DNA from: Acidaminococcus sp. CAG:917
GTDB lineage: Bacteria; Bacillota; Clostridia; Christensenellales; CAG-917
Assembly (NCBI GenBank): GCA_000437555.1
Contig: FR901020.1
Coordinates: 27,560-32,591, forward strand
DNA length: 5,032 bases
Reading direction: 5' to 3'
Shown here: positions 1 to 4,998 of the stretch, piece after piece
How the letters are laid out: every line of letters begins with the position of its first letter
Numbering within the stretch: the first letter of the stretch is position 1
The notes under the pieces: model-generated
Seen by the model: only the letters and a program-made list of their open reading frames with translations
Told to the model about the DNA's origin: nothing
The model's database searches: none
Translations under genes and position numbers: made by a program

Positions 1-808
1 TGAACTCCTCTTCAAGGGTTATCCTGTATCTATAATAAACTGTTTTCTTTATTTTGTCGACTAAAAACAAAAAGTCGCTTGCCTTGGCGTCGGAAAAATT
101 CACTATGAAATTGGCGTGCTTATCCGACACCATTGCTCCTCCGCATATCTCTCCTTTAAAACCGCACGCTTCAATGAGTCTTCCGGCATAATCTCCCTCA
201 GGATTTTTGAACACGCTCCCGCAAGAAGGGTACGACGGCTGTTTAAGGCGTCTTGTCTTCAGATTTTCGAATATTCTCTCTTTTATTTTCGACGGCTCCG
301 ATTTTTGATATGCAAAAGTCGCCTGCGCCACCGCTCCGTTTATATCGCTGCCCCGATAGTCCGAATCAGGTTTGTATTTTTTTACGCCGTTGTCGTTTAC
401 GACAACACAGTCCTTTAAAACGTCGCTTATCTCCCTGCCGAAAGCGCCTGCGTTCATACAGACAAGACCGCCCACGCTTGCGGGAATACCCGCCAAAAAC
501 TCGAATCCGCCCATGCCGTGCCTTGCGGCGAACGCCAAAAGCGTGGATACTTTTATTCCCGCCCCGAATGTAACGTAGTTATCGTCATAGGATATATCCG
601 TCAGTTTCTGTGTCGACAAAGCGGTTCCGGACACGCCTTCGTCGGCAATAATCATATTGCTTCCGCAACCCAGAATGTAATCCGACGTCGGATAAATCCG
701 TATTAAATCGGACAGATTCGAGGGATAGACGACGCACTCTATATTTCCGCCGCCTTTGAACGATGTAACTTCTTTTGCAGAAACGTTATATCTTTTTTCA
801 CAGCTCAT
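1..808 (-). CDS. murB: UDP-N-acetylenolpyruvoylglucosamine reductase MurB (3' end cut by window edge)
   Basis: MurB is a cytoplasmic FAD enzyme that uses NADPH to reduce UDP-GlcNAc-enolpyruvate to UDP-MurNAc, the second committed step of peptidoglycan synthesis. My translation gives 269 residues. The FAD-domain landmarks are TSFKGGG (about 15-21), LGCGSN (46-51) and AGIPASVGGLVCMNAGAFG (106-124). YRGS (151-154) carries the substrate-site Tyr-Arg pair, and CGSVFKNP (196-203) carries the catalytic Ser198. The sequence runs out at LEEEF, which matches the LExE segment with the catalytic Glu near the MurB C-terminus, so probably only about ten residues are missing. The ATG at 806-808 is the only sensible start: an in-frame stop lies 13 codons upstream with no start codon between, and the next Met is residue 52. 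No Shine-Dalgarno precedes it. LGCGSN has Cys where the family usually has Gly. It lies 162 bp downstream of hprK on the same strand. Confidence 0.95.
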   Translation of the reverse strand, partial: MSCEKRYNVSAKEVTSFKGGGNIECVVYPSNLSDLIRIYPTSDYILGCGSNMIIADEGVSGTALSTQKLTDISYDDNYVTFGAGIKVSTLLAFAARHGMGGFEFLAGIPASVGGLVCMNAGAFGREISDVLKDCVVVNDNGVKKYKPDSDYRGSDINGAVAQATFAYQKSEPSKIKERIFENLKTRRLKQPSYPSCGSVFKNPEGDYAGRLIEACGFKGEICGGAMVSDKHANFIVNFSDAKASDFLFLVDKIKKTVYYRYRITLEEEF

Positions 809-813
809 ATAAC

Positions 814-819
814 AATATA
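814..819 (-). promoter_or_regulatory. Candidate -10 element (TATATT) abutting the murB start
   Basis: On the minus strand TATATT (5 of 6 to TATAAT) ends five bases before the murB ATG, and no Shine-Dalgarno lies between them. I see no convincing -35; the hexamer 17 bp upstream matches at about 3 of 6. If real, transcription would start at or within the start codon. In such AT-rich DNA a 5-of-6 match is common by chance, and murB could instead be transcribed from hprK. Confidence 0.25.
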
Positions 820-851
820 TGCGATGTGAAAGCCTTTTACGATTTTAGTTT

Positions 852-887
852 GGCTATTTAAATTTTTGTTTTAAGCTATAAATAGCC
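852..887. repeat. Perfect 9-bp inverted repeat in the hprK-murB gap
   Basis: GGCTATTTA (852-860) and TAAATAGCC (879-887) are exact reverse complements separated by 18 bases. Neither strand has a T-tract directly after the stem, so it is not a standard intrinsic terminator. On the minus strand a smaller hairpin, GCTA-TTTA-TAGC, could form as an alternative using the same 5' arm. It could act as a 3' mRNA stabiliser for hprK, a protein-binding site, or nothing. The rest of 809-970 is AT-rich with no gene. Confidence 0.5.
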
Positions 888-970
888 TCATTAACTCAAT
901 TAAATTTATTTTTATTTTCGGCATATATATTTTTGAAGCCGCTTAAAAAATCTATTTAATACATACGCTA

Positions 971-1918
971 TCAATCGAGTTGTCGGTTGTTTAAATTTTG
1001 CATATTGCCGAGCAATGAGTCAATCGGATTTTTGCCGAGCGACTTAAGACACATACTCTTTGTCGCCGCCTCAATGACTATGGCAAGGTTTCTGCCGGCG
1101 ATTACGGGTATGGAAATTTTGGGAATGTCCACACCCAAAATATCGGTATAAACAGTCTTGTCGCAAAGCCTGTCGACACTGTCCGACCACTTGACGAGTT
1201 CGACGTTGAGTCCTATCTGTTTTTCTTCCAAAACGCCGGATATTCCGTACATATCCTCAACGTTTATTATTCCTACTCCTCTGACCTCAAGAAGATTTTT
1301 TATTGACCTCGGAGCGGAACCGAAAAGGAAATTTTTTATCTTTTTAACGACAACCCTGTCGTCGGCGACAAGCATATGCCCCCTGTGCACAAGCTCAAGA
1401 GCCGTTTCGCTTTTTCCTATTCCGTTTTCACCCGTTATTAAAACGCCTATACCGGCTATATCCAAAAGTTCGCCGTGCACGTCGGTTTGCTCTGCAAGCA
1501 AATCGTTTAAATAGTGCACTAAGTTGTTGACAAACTCGGAAGTCGGTTTTTCGCTTCCGAACACAGCTCTCTTATGCTTTTTGGCAATTTCCAAAAAATC
1601 TTTATCGGGAGTCTTTCCTCTCGTCAACACCACGCACGGAATGTTTTTACCGAAAAACGTGTCGAGCCTTTTTAAGCGCACCTCTTTGGGCAGAGAATTC
1701 AAATAAGCAATCTCTGCGCTTCCGCAAACCTGAATTCGGCTTTCGGCGAAATATTCTTCAAAGCCGGCAAAAACAAGTCCCGGCCTGTTTACCGATACCG
1801 ATTTAAAATCGAGCTTAATACCCGGCTCGTCGTAGAATACCTTAACGCCGTTTGCCTTGGAAAACTCCGACGTTTCCACCATAACCGCCTGTCTTTCTTC
1901 TCCTGTTTCGTTGACCAT
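971..1918 (-). CDS. hprK: HPr kinase/phosphorylase HprK
   Basis: HprK phosphorylates the phosphocarrier HPr (and Crh where present) on regulatory Ser46 with ATP or pyrophosphate, and removes that phosphate when inorganic phosphate is high. This sets CcpA-dependent catabolite repression. The protein has 315 residues, normal for the family. The N-terminal domain holds VNRPGLVFAGFEEYFAESRIQV (about 43-64). The kinase domain holds VHGE with the conserved His148, Walker A GENGIGKSE (163-171), LVADD with catalytic Asp186/187, the family signature EVRGVGIINVEDMYG (211-225) and AGRNLAIVIE (274-283). Two departures stand out: Asn165 in the P-loop where Ser is usual, and AATKSMCLKSLGKN (284-297) in place of the usual AAMNFRxKxMGYN. 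The start at 1918 is supported by GAGGTG at 1923-1928; Met13 is a weaker alternative. It lies between uvrC and murB on the same strand. Confidence 0.97.
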   Translation of the reverse strand: MVNETGEERQAVMVETSEFSKANGVKVFYDEPGIKLDFKSVSVNRPGLVFAGFEEYFAESRIQVCGSAEIAYLNSLPKEVRLKRLDTFFGKNIPCVVLTRGKTPDKDFLEIAKKHKRAVFGSEKPTSEFVNNLVHYLNDLLAEQTDVHGELLDIAGIGVLITGENGIGKSETALELVHRGHMLVADDRVVVKKIKNFLFGSAPRSIKNLLEVRGVGIINVEDMYGISGVLEEKQIGLNVELVKWSDSVDRLCDKTVYTDILGVDIPKISIPVIAGRNLAIVIEAATKSMCLKSLGKNPIDSLLGNMQNLNNRQLD

Positions 1919-1922
1919 TTTT

Positions 1923-1930
1923 CACCTCTC
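1923..1930 (-). promoter_or_regulatory. Ribosome binding site of hprK
   Basis: The minus strand reads GAGAGGTG followed by AAAA and then ATG. This fixes the hprK start at 1918 in preference to the internal Met13 codon. No convincing promoter was found in the 293-bp gap upstream, so hprK may be read through from uvrC. Confidence 0.75.
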
Positions 1931-2018
1931 GATTTTTAGGCAACAAAGTAGATATCGGCAATCGCCTGCTTTTTTGCCTGTTTCCTTTTATCGTATATCC
2001 TCGATTTTTAATTTTAAA

Positions 2019-2042
2019 TTTTTACGTGTCTTTTTACGCGTC
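2019..2042. repeat. Tandem 12-bp direct repeat
   Basis: TTTTTACGTGTC (2019-2030) is followed immediately by TTTTTACGCGTC (2031-2042), differing at one base. It lies inside the AT-rich uvrC-hprK spacer. Confidence 0.7.
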
Positions 2043-2165
2043 TTTTGAGTTTATCGTAAATTTTAATTTATATTGTTTTTATCTTTTATCTTTTCGGACT
2101 TTCGTATATGTATTGATCTCATCGCCGTGTCTTGCCGTTTTGACAAATATCTTTTGATTTTATCG
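2041..2165. repeat. Spaced 16-bp direct repeat pair
   Basis: On the minus strand CGATAAAATCAAAAGA (2150-2165) and CGATAAACTCAAAAGA (2041-2056) match at 15 of 16 positions. Both lie within the uvrC-hprK spacer. Related fragments such as CGATAAAAGG recur nearby, so the spacer seems built partly from degenerate short repeats. No function is evident. Confidence 0.55.
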
Positions 2166-2211
2166 CCGTATTCGACTTTACCTTGTTGCCTTTAAATTTT
2201 TCGGAAAATAT

Positions 2212-4026
2212 TTATTCATCATTTTCGTCCTTGGCTTCGCCGTCGGATACGTCCTTGTGAAAATGCTCAAACACTTTCACCGCCACGTTTTTGGGCACCA
2301 CCTTTTCAAGTTCCACAAGGTCGGCTTCTTTTATACGCTTTATCGTTTTAAAGTACTTGAACAACTCTTCCGCCCTCGTCTTTCCGACGCCCTCTATTTC
2401 TTTGAGTTCGCTGTTCGTCGCCGTCTTTTGCCTGAGACTGCGGTTAAAGGTTATGGCGAATCTGTGCGCCTCATCCCTTACCCGTTGCAACAACTGAAGC
2501 GCTTTTGAGCTTTTATCCAAAACTATCGGCTCGCCCGTGAGGTAAAATACTTCCTCTTCCCTCTTGGCAAGAGATATAATCGGAATATCCGCTCCGCTTT
2601 CGGCAAGTGCCTCCTTGGCAAACGAAAGCTGTCCCTTTCCGCCGTCTATAACGATGAGGTCCGGAACGGACGAGAAGCTCTCGTCGGCGTCGTCAAGGCG
2701 GGCAAGCCTTCTTGAAAGGGTTTCTTTCATAGACCTGAAATCGTCTATCGCTTCCACCGTCTTTATTTTAAATTTGCGGTAGTGCGCTTTTTTGGGCACA
2801 CCGTTTTCGAACACTACCATACTCGACACCGTATGCGTTCCGCTAAAGTGAGATATATCGTAACACTCTATGCGCACGGGCGGTTTGGGCAAATTGAGAT
2901 AATTCATAAGCTGAAGCACGGCGCCCTCCGTAGATTCGTAAGTGCGTCTTTCTCTGTCACCGTATTTGGCAAGATAATCTGCGGCGTTTGCGACTGCCAT
3001 TTCCACGAGCTGACGGCGTATTCCCTTTATGGGCGAATAGAGCAGAATTTTTCTTCCCGCAAGTTCGGATATCGCTTCTTCAAGCACGTCGTCGTCCGAT
3101 TCCACTAAAATTTCGTCGCACACGGGCGGATTCTTCTGATAAAACTGCAAGACAAACTCCGATAAATCCTCGCTCACGCTTTCAAACGCCATATTGTCCG
3201 CGCCGGTGATTTTACCGCCTCTTATTACAAGCAGACTGACCACCGTTTTCATTCCGTCCGAGCGCATGGCAAACACGTCGATATTTTTTGCAGTGGGCAT
3301 ATTGGTGATTTGCCGCCTTACTATTTTGTCTAACACTTTAAGTTTTTCACGGCAAGCGAGCGCAGCCTCGAAATTGTTTTCGGCGGAAAAGCGATACATT
3401 TTCTCTTTGAGTATTTTTTCTGCTTCTTTATCGTTGCCTCTCAAAAAGGATATGACCTTTGAAATCTCTTTTCGATATTCTTCCTCGGACACCTCTCCCG
3501 TGCATGGAGCAAGACATTTTCCTATATGATAATTGAGGCACGGGCGCAGTTTTTTATCCCCCAAAGTCTGACGGCAGCTCCTGACCTTGAAAGCGGAATG
3601 AATTAAATCTAAAATATCGGATACGTTTACGCTTATCATATACGGTCCGAAATATTTTGCTCCGTCCTCTTTGAGCGAGCGGACAAGCGTGACCTGAGGG
3701 AATTTCTCTTTTAAATCTATTCTTAAAAACGGATACGCTTTATCGTCCTTTAAAAGAATGTTGTATTTGGGTTTATATTTTTTTATCAGGTTGTTTTCGG
3801 TCAATAGCGCGTCTATTTCCGATTTGGTAATTATATAGGAAAAATCCGCCACCTTTTCCATCATCGCCATAACCTTGACCGTTTGATTGGCTTTGTGGAA
3901 ATAAGACCTAAGGCGGTTTAAAAGATTTTTTGCCTTGCCCACGTAAATTATCGTTCCGTCGTCGGAATACATAGTGTAAACGCCGGGAGACGTGGGAACG
4001 TCTTTCAATTTTTCCTTTAAATCCAT
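2212..4026 (-). CDS. uvrC: Excinuclease ABC subunit C (UvrC)
   Basis: UvrC is the dual-incision nuclease of nucleotide excision repair. It joins the UvrB-DNA complex and cuts 3' and then 5' of the lesion. The 604 residues fit the family. The N-terminal GIY-YIG domain has GVY (15-17), YVG (28-30), the NRLRSYF arginines (38, 40) and Glu77 in LLTENN. Cys151, 163, 171 and 175 (spacing 11, 7, 3) match the cysteine set proposed to bind an iron-sulfur cluster in E. coli UvrC. The UVR motif that contacts UvrB is at about 203-238. The RNase H-like 5' nuclease carries Asp390 (ECYDISH), Asp428/429, Asp461 (VIDGGKGQL) and His521 (RDEAHRF). A helix-hairpin-helix pair spans about 540-590 (EIEGVGKTRAEELF), followed by an acidic tail. 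The ATG at 4026 is secure because the next Met lies inside the GIY domain. There is no Shine-Dalgarno; a strong promoter abuts the start codon. Confidence 0.98.
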   Translation of the reverse strand: MDLKEKLKDVPTSPGVYTMYSDDGTIIYVGKAKNLLNRLRSYFHKANQTVKVMAMMEKVADFSYIITKSEIDALLTENNLIKKYKPKYNILLKDDKAYPFLRIDLKEKFPQVTLVRSLKEDGAKYFGPYMISVNVSDILDLIHSAFKVRSCRQTLGDKKLRPCLNYHIGKCLAPCTGEVSEEEYRKEISKVISFLRGNDKEAEKILKEKMYRFSAENNFEAALACREKLKVLDKIVRRQITNMPTAKNIDVFAMRSDGMKTVVSLLVIRGGKITGADNMAFESVSEDLSEFVLQFYQKNPPVCDEILVESDDDVLEEAISELAGRKILLYSPIKGIRRQLVEMAVANAADYLAKYGDRERRTYESTEGAVLQLMNYLNLPKPPVRIECYDISHFSGTHTVSSMVVFENGVPKKAHYRKFKIKTVEAIDDFRSMKETLSRRLARLDDADESFSSVPDLIVIDGGKGQLSFAKEALAESGADIPIISLAKREEEVFYLTGEPIVLDKSSKALQLLQRVRDEAHRFAITFNRSLRQKTATNSELKEIEGVGKTRAEELFKYFKTIKRIKEADLVELEKVVPKNVAVKVFEHFHKDVSDGEAKDENDE

Positions 4027-4032
4027 ATTTAT

Positions 4033-4061
4033 ATTATATCACATAATACGGTCAGTATCAA
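4033..4061 (-). promoter_or_regulatory. uvrC promoter, positioned for a leaderless mRNA
   Basis: On the minus strand TTGATA (4056-4061) and a perfect TATAAT (4033-4038) are separated by exactly 17 bp, and the -10 carries a TG extension (TGA-TATAAT). This is a strong vegetative-sigma promoter. Only six bases (ATAAAT) separate TATAAT from the uvrC ATG, so the expected start of transcription is the A of the ATG or within a base or two of it. Confidence 0.8.
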
Positions 4062-4104
4062 TTCATTAAAGCTAAAGCGGACATAATTTAAAATTTCCTG
4101 TTAA

Positions 4105-4163
4105 AGCCGACGCCGCTTGGCGGATACGTCAGACATAAAATGCGTGAATGCCGCACGTCGGCT
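4105..4163. ncRNA. Candidate structured element, three-way junction, strand uncertain
   Basis: AGCCGACG (4105-4112) and CGTCGGCT (4156-4163) form a perfect 8-bp closing stem. Directly inside it lie a hairpin CCGC-TTG-GCGG (4113-4123), a 17-base linker (4124-4140) and a second hairpin TGCG/CGCA with a 7-base loop (4141-4155). The helices are contiguous, giving a compact three-way junction. CGTC also occurs at 4127-4130 and can pair with GACG (4109-4112), extending the first hairpin across an ATA bulge, so two exclusive folds exist. The block is GC-richer than the surrounding gap. It lies upstream of the uvrC promoter, so it is probably not in the uvrC mRNA. I do not recognise it as a known riboswitch or ribozyme. 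It could also be a remnant or a DNA-level palindrome. Confidence 0.35.
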
Positions 4164-4217
4164 GCCGAAGAGCTGAAGCAAAAGGCAAAACTCGGTTTAA
4201 AATACGCCTTATAGCTT

Positions 4218-4244
4218 TTGACATAAAAGGAAAAAAGATATAAA
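4218..4244 (+). promoter_or_regulatory. Weak candidate plus-strand promoter in the arsR-uvrC gap
   Basis: A perfect TTGACA (4218-4223) and TATAAA (4239-4244) lie 15 bp apart on the plus strand, a spacer shorter than the usual 16-18. No open reading frame follows. A transcript would reach the hairpin at 4296-4313 within about 60 bases. The rest of the 4027-4347 gap holds the uvrC promoter, the three-way-junction block and the arsR terminator; I see no gene in it. Confidence 0.25.
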
Positions 4245-4288
4245 GACGCCTGCAAAAAGACAAACTTTAAAAACAAAAGTAAAACGGC

Positions 4289-4313
4289 AAAAATAAAAAG
4301 CCCGAAGGCTTTT
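4289..4313 (-). terminator. Intrinsic terminator of the arsR-family gene
   Basis: The minus strand reads AAAAGCC-TTCG-GGCTTTT followed by TATTTTTG: a perfect 7-bp stem with a stable TTCG tetraloop and a T-rich tail, beginning 35 bases after the arsR stop codon. On the plus strand the same stem has loop CGAA and a broken tail (ATGATTTTTG), so any bidirectional activity would be weaker. Confidence 0.85.
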
Positions 4314-4347
4314 ATGATTTTTGTAAATTATCTTTTGTATTTTCGGA

Positions 4348-4680
4348 TTAATATCCCAAACACTTGACGCCCGCAAGAAGCACGTCCTCGACTCGGTTAT
4401 CTTTTAACTTATAATAGACAACCTTTCCTTCTCTGCGGTCTTCAACAACGTTTTGCACTTTGAGCATTTTAAGCTGGTGCGACAGAGTAGTTTGATTCAA
4501 ATCGAGAGTTTTTGATAAGTCGGTAACGCACATCTCAGATAAGGATAAAGCGCAGATTATTTTCGCTCTCGTTACGTCCGAAAATGCCGAAAAGAAGTCG
4601 GCAAGTGCGGATAATGCTGAATTCTTTGGTAAATAAACGTTGACTTTTTCTTGAGTAGCTGTGTCTAACATTGTTTCCAT
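4348..4680 (-). CDS. ArsR/SmtB-family winged-helix transcriptional repressor
   Basis: ArsR/SmtB proteins are dimeric winged-helix repressors that leave their operator on binding a metal ion or other signal. The 110 residues contain the full fold: an N-terminal arm (1-22), LADFFSAFSDVTRAKIICAL (26-45), EMCVTDLSKTLDL (49-61), recognition helix NQTTLSHQLKMLK (62-74), the wing EDRREGKVVYYKL (80-92) and a C-terminal helix (94-108). The known metal sites look incomplete. The ELCVCDL-type motif is EMCVTDL, with only Cys51. The last helix starts DNR rather than DxH and has no His, although Cys107 is present. The signal is therefore unknown; a Cys51/Cys107 thiol or metal sensor is conceivable. The start is supported by AGGAGGGG just upstream. 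It is monocistronic by its terminator and divergent from the small membrane-protein gene. Confidence 0.93.
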   Translation of the reverse strand: METMLDTATQEKVNVYLPKNSALSALADFFSAFSDVTRAKIICALSLSEMCVTDLSKTLDLNQTTLSHQLKMLKVQNVVEDRREGKVVYYKLKDNRVEDVLLAGVKCLGY

Positions 4681-4684
4681 ACAG

Positions 4685-4692
4685 CCCCTCCT
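4685..4692 (-). promoter_or_regulatory. Ribosome binding site of the arsR-family gene
   Basis: The minus strand reads AGGAGGGG, then CTGT, then ATG. AGGAGG is six bases from the ATG at 4680, so this start is favoured over the Met codon three codons further on. Confidence 0.8.
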
Positions 4693-4706
4693 ATTTTACC
4701 GATACC

Positions 4707-4735
4707 ATTATTGCATAAAAAAAAACAGTGAGCAA
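4707..4735 (-). promoter_or_regulatory. Candidate arsR promoter with overlapping inverted repeat
   Basis: On the minus strand TTGCTC (4730-4735) and AATAAT (4707-4712) are 17 bp apart; the -10 matches 5 of 6 and the -35 only 3 of 6. The spacer contains a run of nine T. ATTGC (4710-4714) and GCAAT (4732-4736) form an inverted repeat overlapping both elements, with TGCAT (4712-4716) and ATGCA (4735-4739) as a second overlapping pair. This would be a natural place for an autorepression operator between two divergent genes, but the arms are short. Confidence 0.4.
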
Positions 4736-4783
4736 TGCAGAACTTTTTCGATTTTTGTCGCATAAAGTAGAATAAAGAAAATA

Positions 4784-4790
4784 AAAGGTG
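4784..4790 (+). promoter_or_regulatory. Ribosome binding site of the small membrane-protein gene
   Basis: AAAGGTG lies five bases before the ATG at 4796 on the plus strand. This is the main evidence that the 53-codon frame is translated. TAGAAT at 4768-4773 could be the -10 of its promoter, but I see no -35 above chance. Confidence 0.6.
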
Positions 4791-4795
4791 AATTT

Positions 4796-4957
4796 ATGTT
4801 TAACGACAATTGGTATTTGTTTATTTTGCTGATACTTCTGATGTTTGCCGAAGACGGCGAGATAAACAACCTTGAAACCTCTTTATTGATTGCTATAAGT
4901 CTGGTGCTTGCGGCAAACAATCCTACGGCAACCGAAAACAACAACTGCAAAACTTAA
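4796..4957 (+). CDS. Small two-segment membrane protein, 53 residues
   Basis: I do not recognise a named family. The frame encodes 53 residues. Hydrophobic segments at about 6-18 (WYLFILLILLMFA) and 28-40 (TSLLIAISLVLAA) flank a polar turn, EDGEINNLE, suggesting a membrane hairpin. The tail is Asn/Thr-rich with one Cys (ENNNCKT). Short proteins with an Asn-Trp start and a Leu/Ile-rich core occur widely in clostridia, some linked to sporulation; the resemblance is general only. The frame has a good Shine-Dalgarno and codon use like its neighbours. It is divergent from the arsR-family gene, 115 bp away, so it could be that repressor's target (inference). A real but unstudied small protein is likelier than a chance frame. 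Confidence 0.62.
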   Translation: MFNDNWYLFILLILLMFAEDGEINNLETSLLIAISLVLAANNPTATENNNCKT

Positions 4958-4972
4958 AAGATATAAAATAAC

Positions 4973-4998
4973 AAAGCCCTGCATTTCGGCAAGGCTTT
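4973..4998 (-). terminator. Hairpin terminator, best fit to a minus-strand gene entering from the right
   Basis: Read on the minus strand, AAAGCCTTGC and GCAGGGCTTT form a continuous 10-bp stem with one T-G wobble around loop CGAAAT, followed by the T-rich GTTATTTTATATC. On the plus strand the same position is a C-A mismatch and the downstream tail is only TTTAT. It therefore fits best as the terminator of a leftward gene beyond the right edge, though it lies 15 bases after the small-protein stop and may serve both. Confidence 0.6.

Larger units (their letters stand above)
1939..2190. mobile_element. Possible MITE-like insertion between uvrC and hprK
   Basis: The left end on the plus strand begins GGCAACAAAGTAGA. 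The reverse complement of the right end begins GGCAACAAGGTAAA. Counting the A just outside each end, 13 of 15 positions match, with the outermost nine (1938-1946 against 2183-2191) perfect. TTTA lies directly outside both ends (1935-1938 and 2191-2194), as a short target-site duplication would. The interior is very AT-rich, has no plausible gene and carries internal repeats. Small non-autonomous elements have this form, but the DNA is low in complexity and no second copy is visible here, so this is a hypothesis. No intrinsic terminator for uvrC is evident in the gap. Confidence 0.35.

Noticed and set aside
1158..1514. Long plus-strand frame opposite hprK
   Set aside because: It is the antisense shadow of a clearly recognised gene. 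The same applies to the plus-strand frames opposite murB and uvrC.
2119..2211. In-frame continuation of about 30 codons after the uvrC TAA stop
   Set aside because: The region is AT- and purine-rich with few stop triplets, UvrC already has a complete C-terminus, and nothing suggests readthrough.
2192..2211. Palindrome-like AT sequence just after the uvrC stop, considered as a terminator
   Set aside because: The stem is short, AT-only and mismatched, with no clear T-tract; it would not terminate efficiently.
4105..4163. Interpretation of the junction as a hammerhead ribozyme or c-di-GMP riboswitch
   Set aside because: The invariant core sequences of those classes (for example CUGANGA with GAAA for hammerhead) are absent on both strands.
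4140..4214. A 24-codon plus-strand frame starting at an ATG inside the three-way-junction block
   Set aside because: No Shine-Dalgarno, no promoter nearby and too short to support; the frame is already open upstream of the ATG for no evident reason.
4088..4276. A 62-codon minus-strand frame with a hydrophobic N-terminus between arsR and uvrC
   Set aside because: It starts with TTG, has no ribosome binding site, runs through the three-way-junction block and resembles no family; it looks like a chance frame.
4708..4950. An 80-codon minus-strand frame opposite the small membrane-protein gene
   Set aside because: It would overlap the arsR promoter region and has no ribosome binding site, whereas the plus-strand frame has a good one and a coherent membrane-protein composition.
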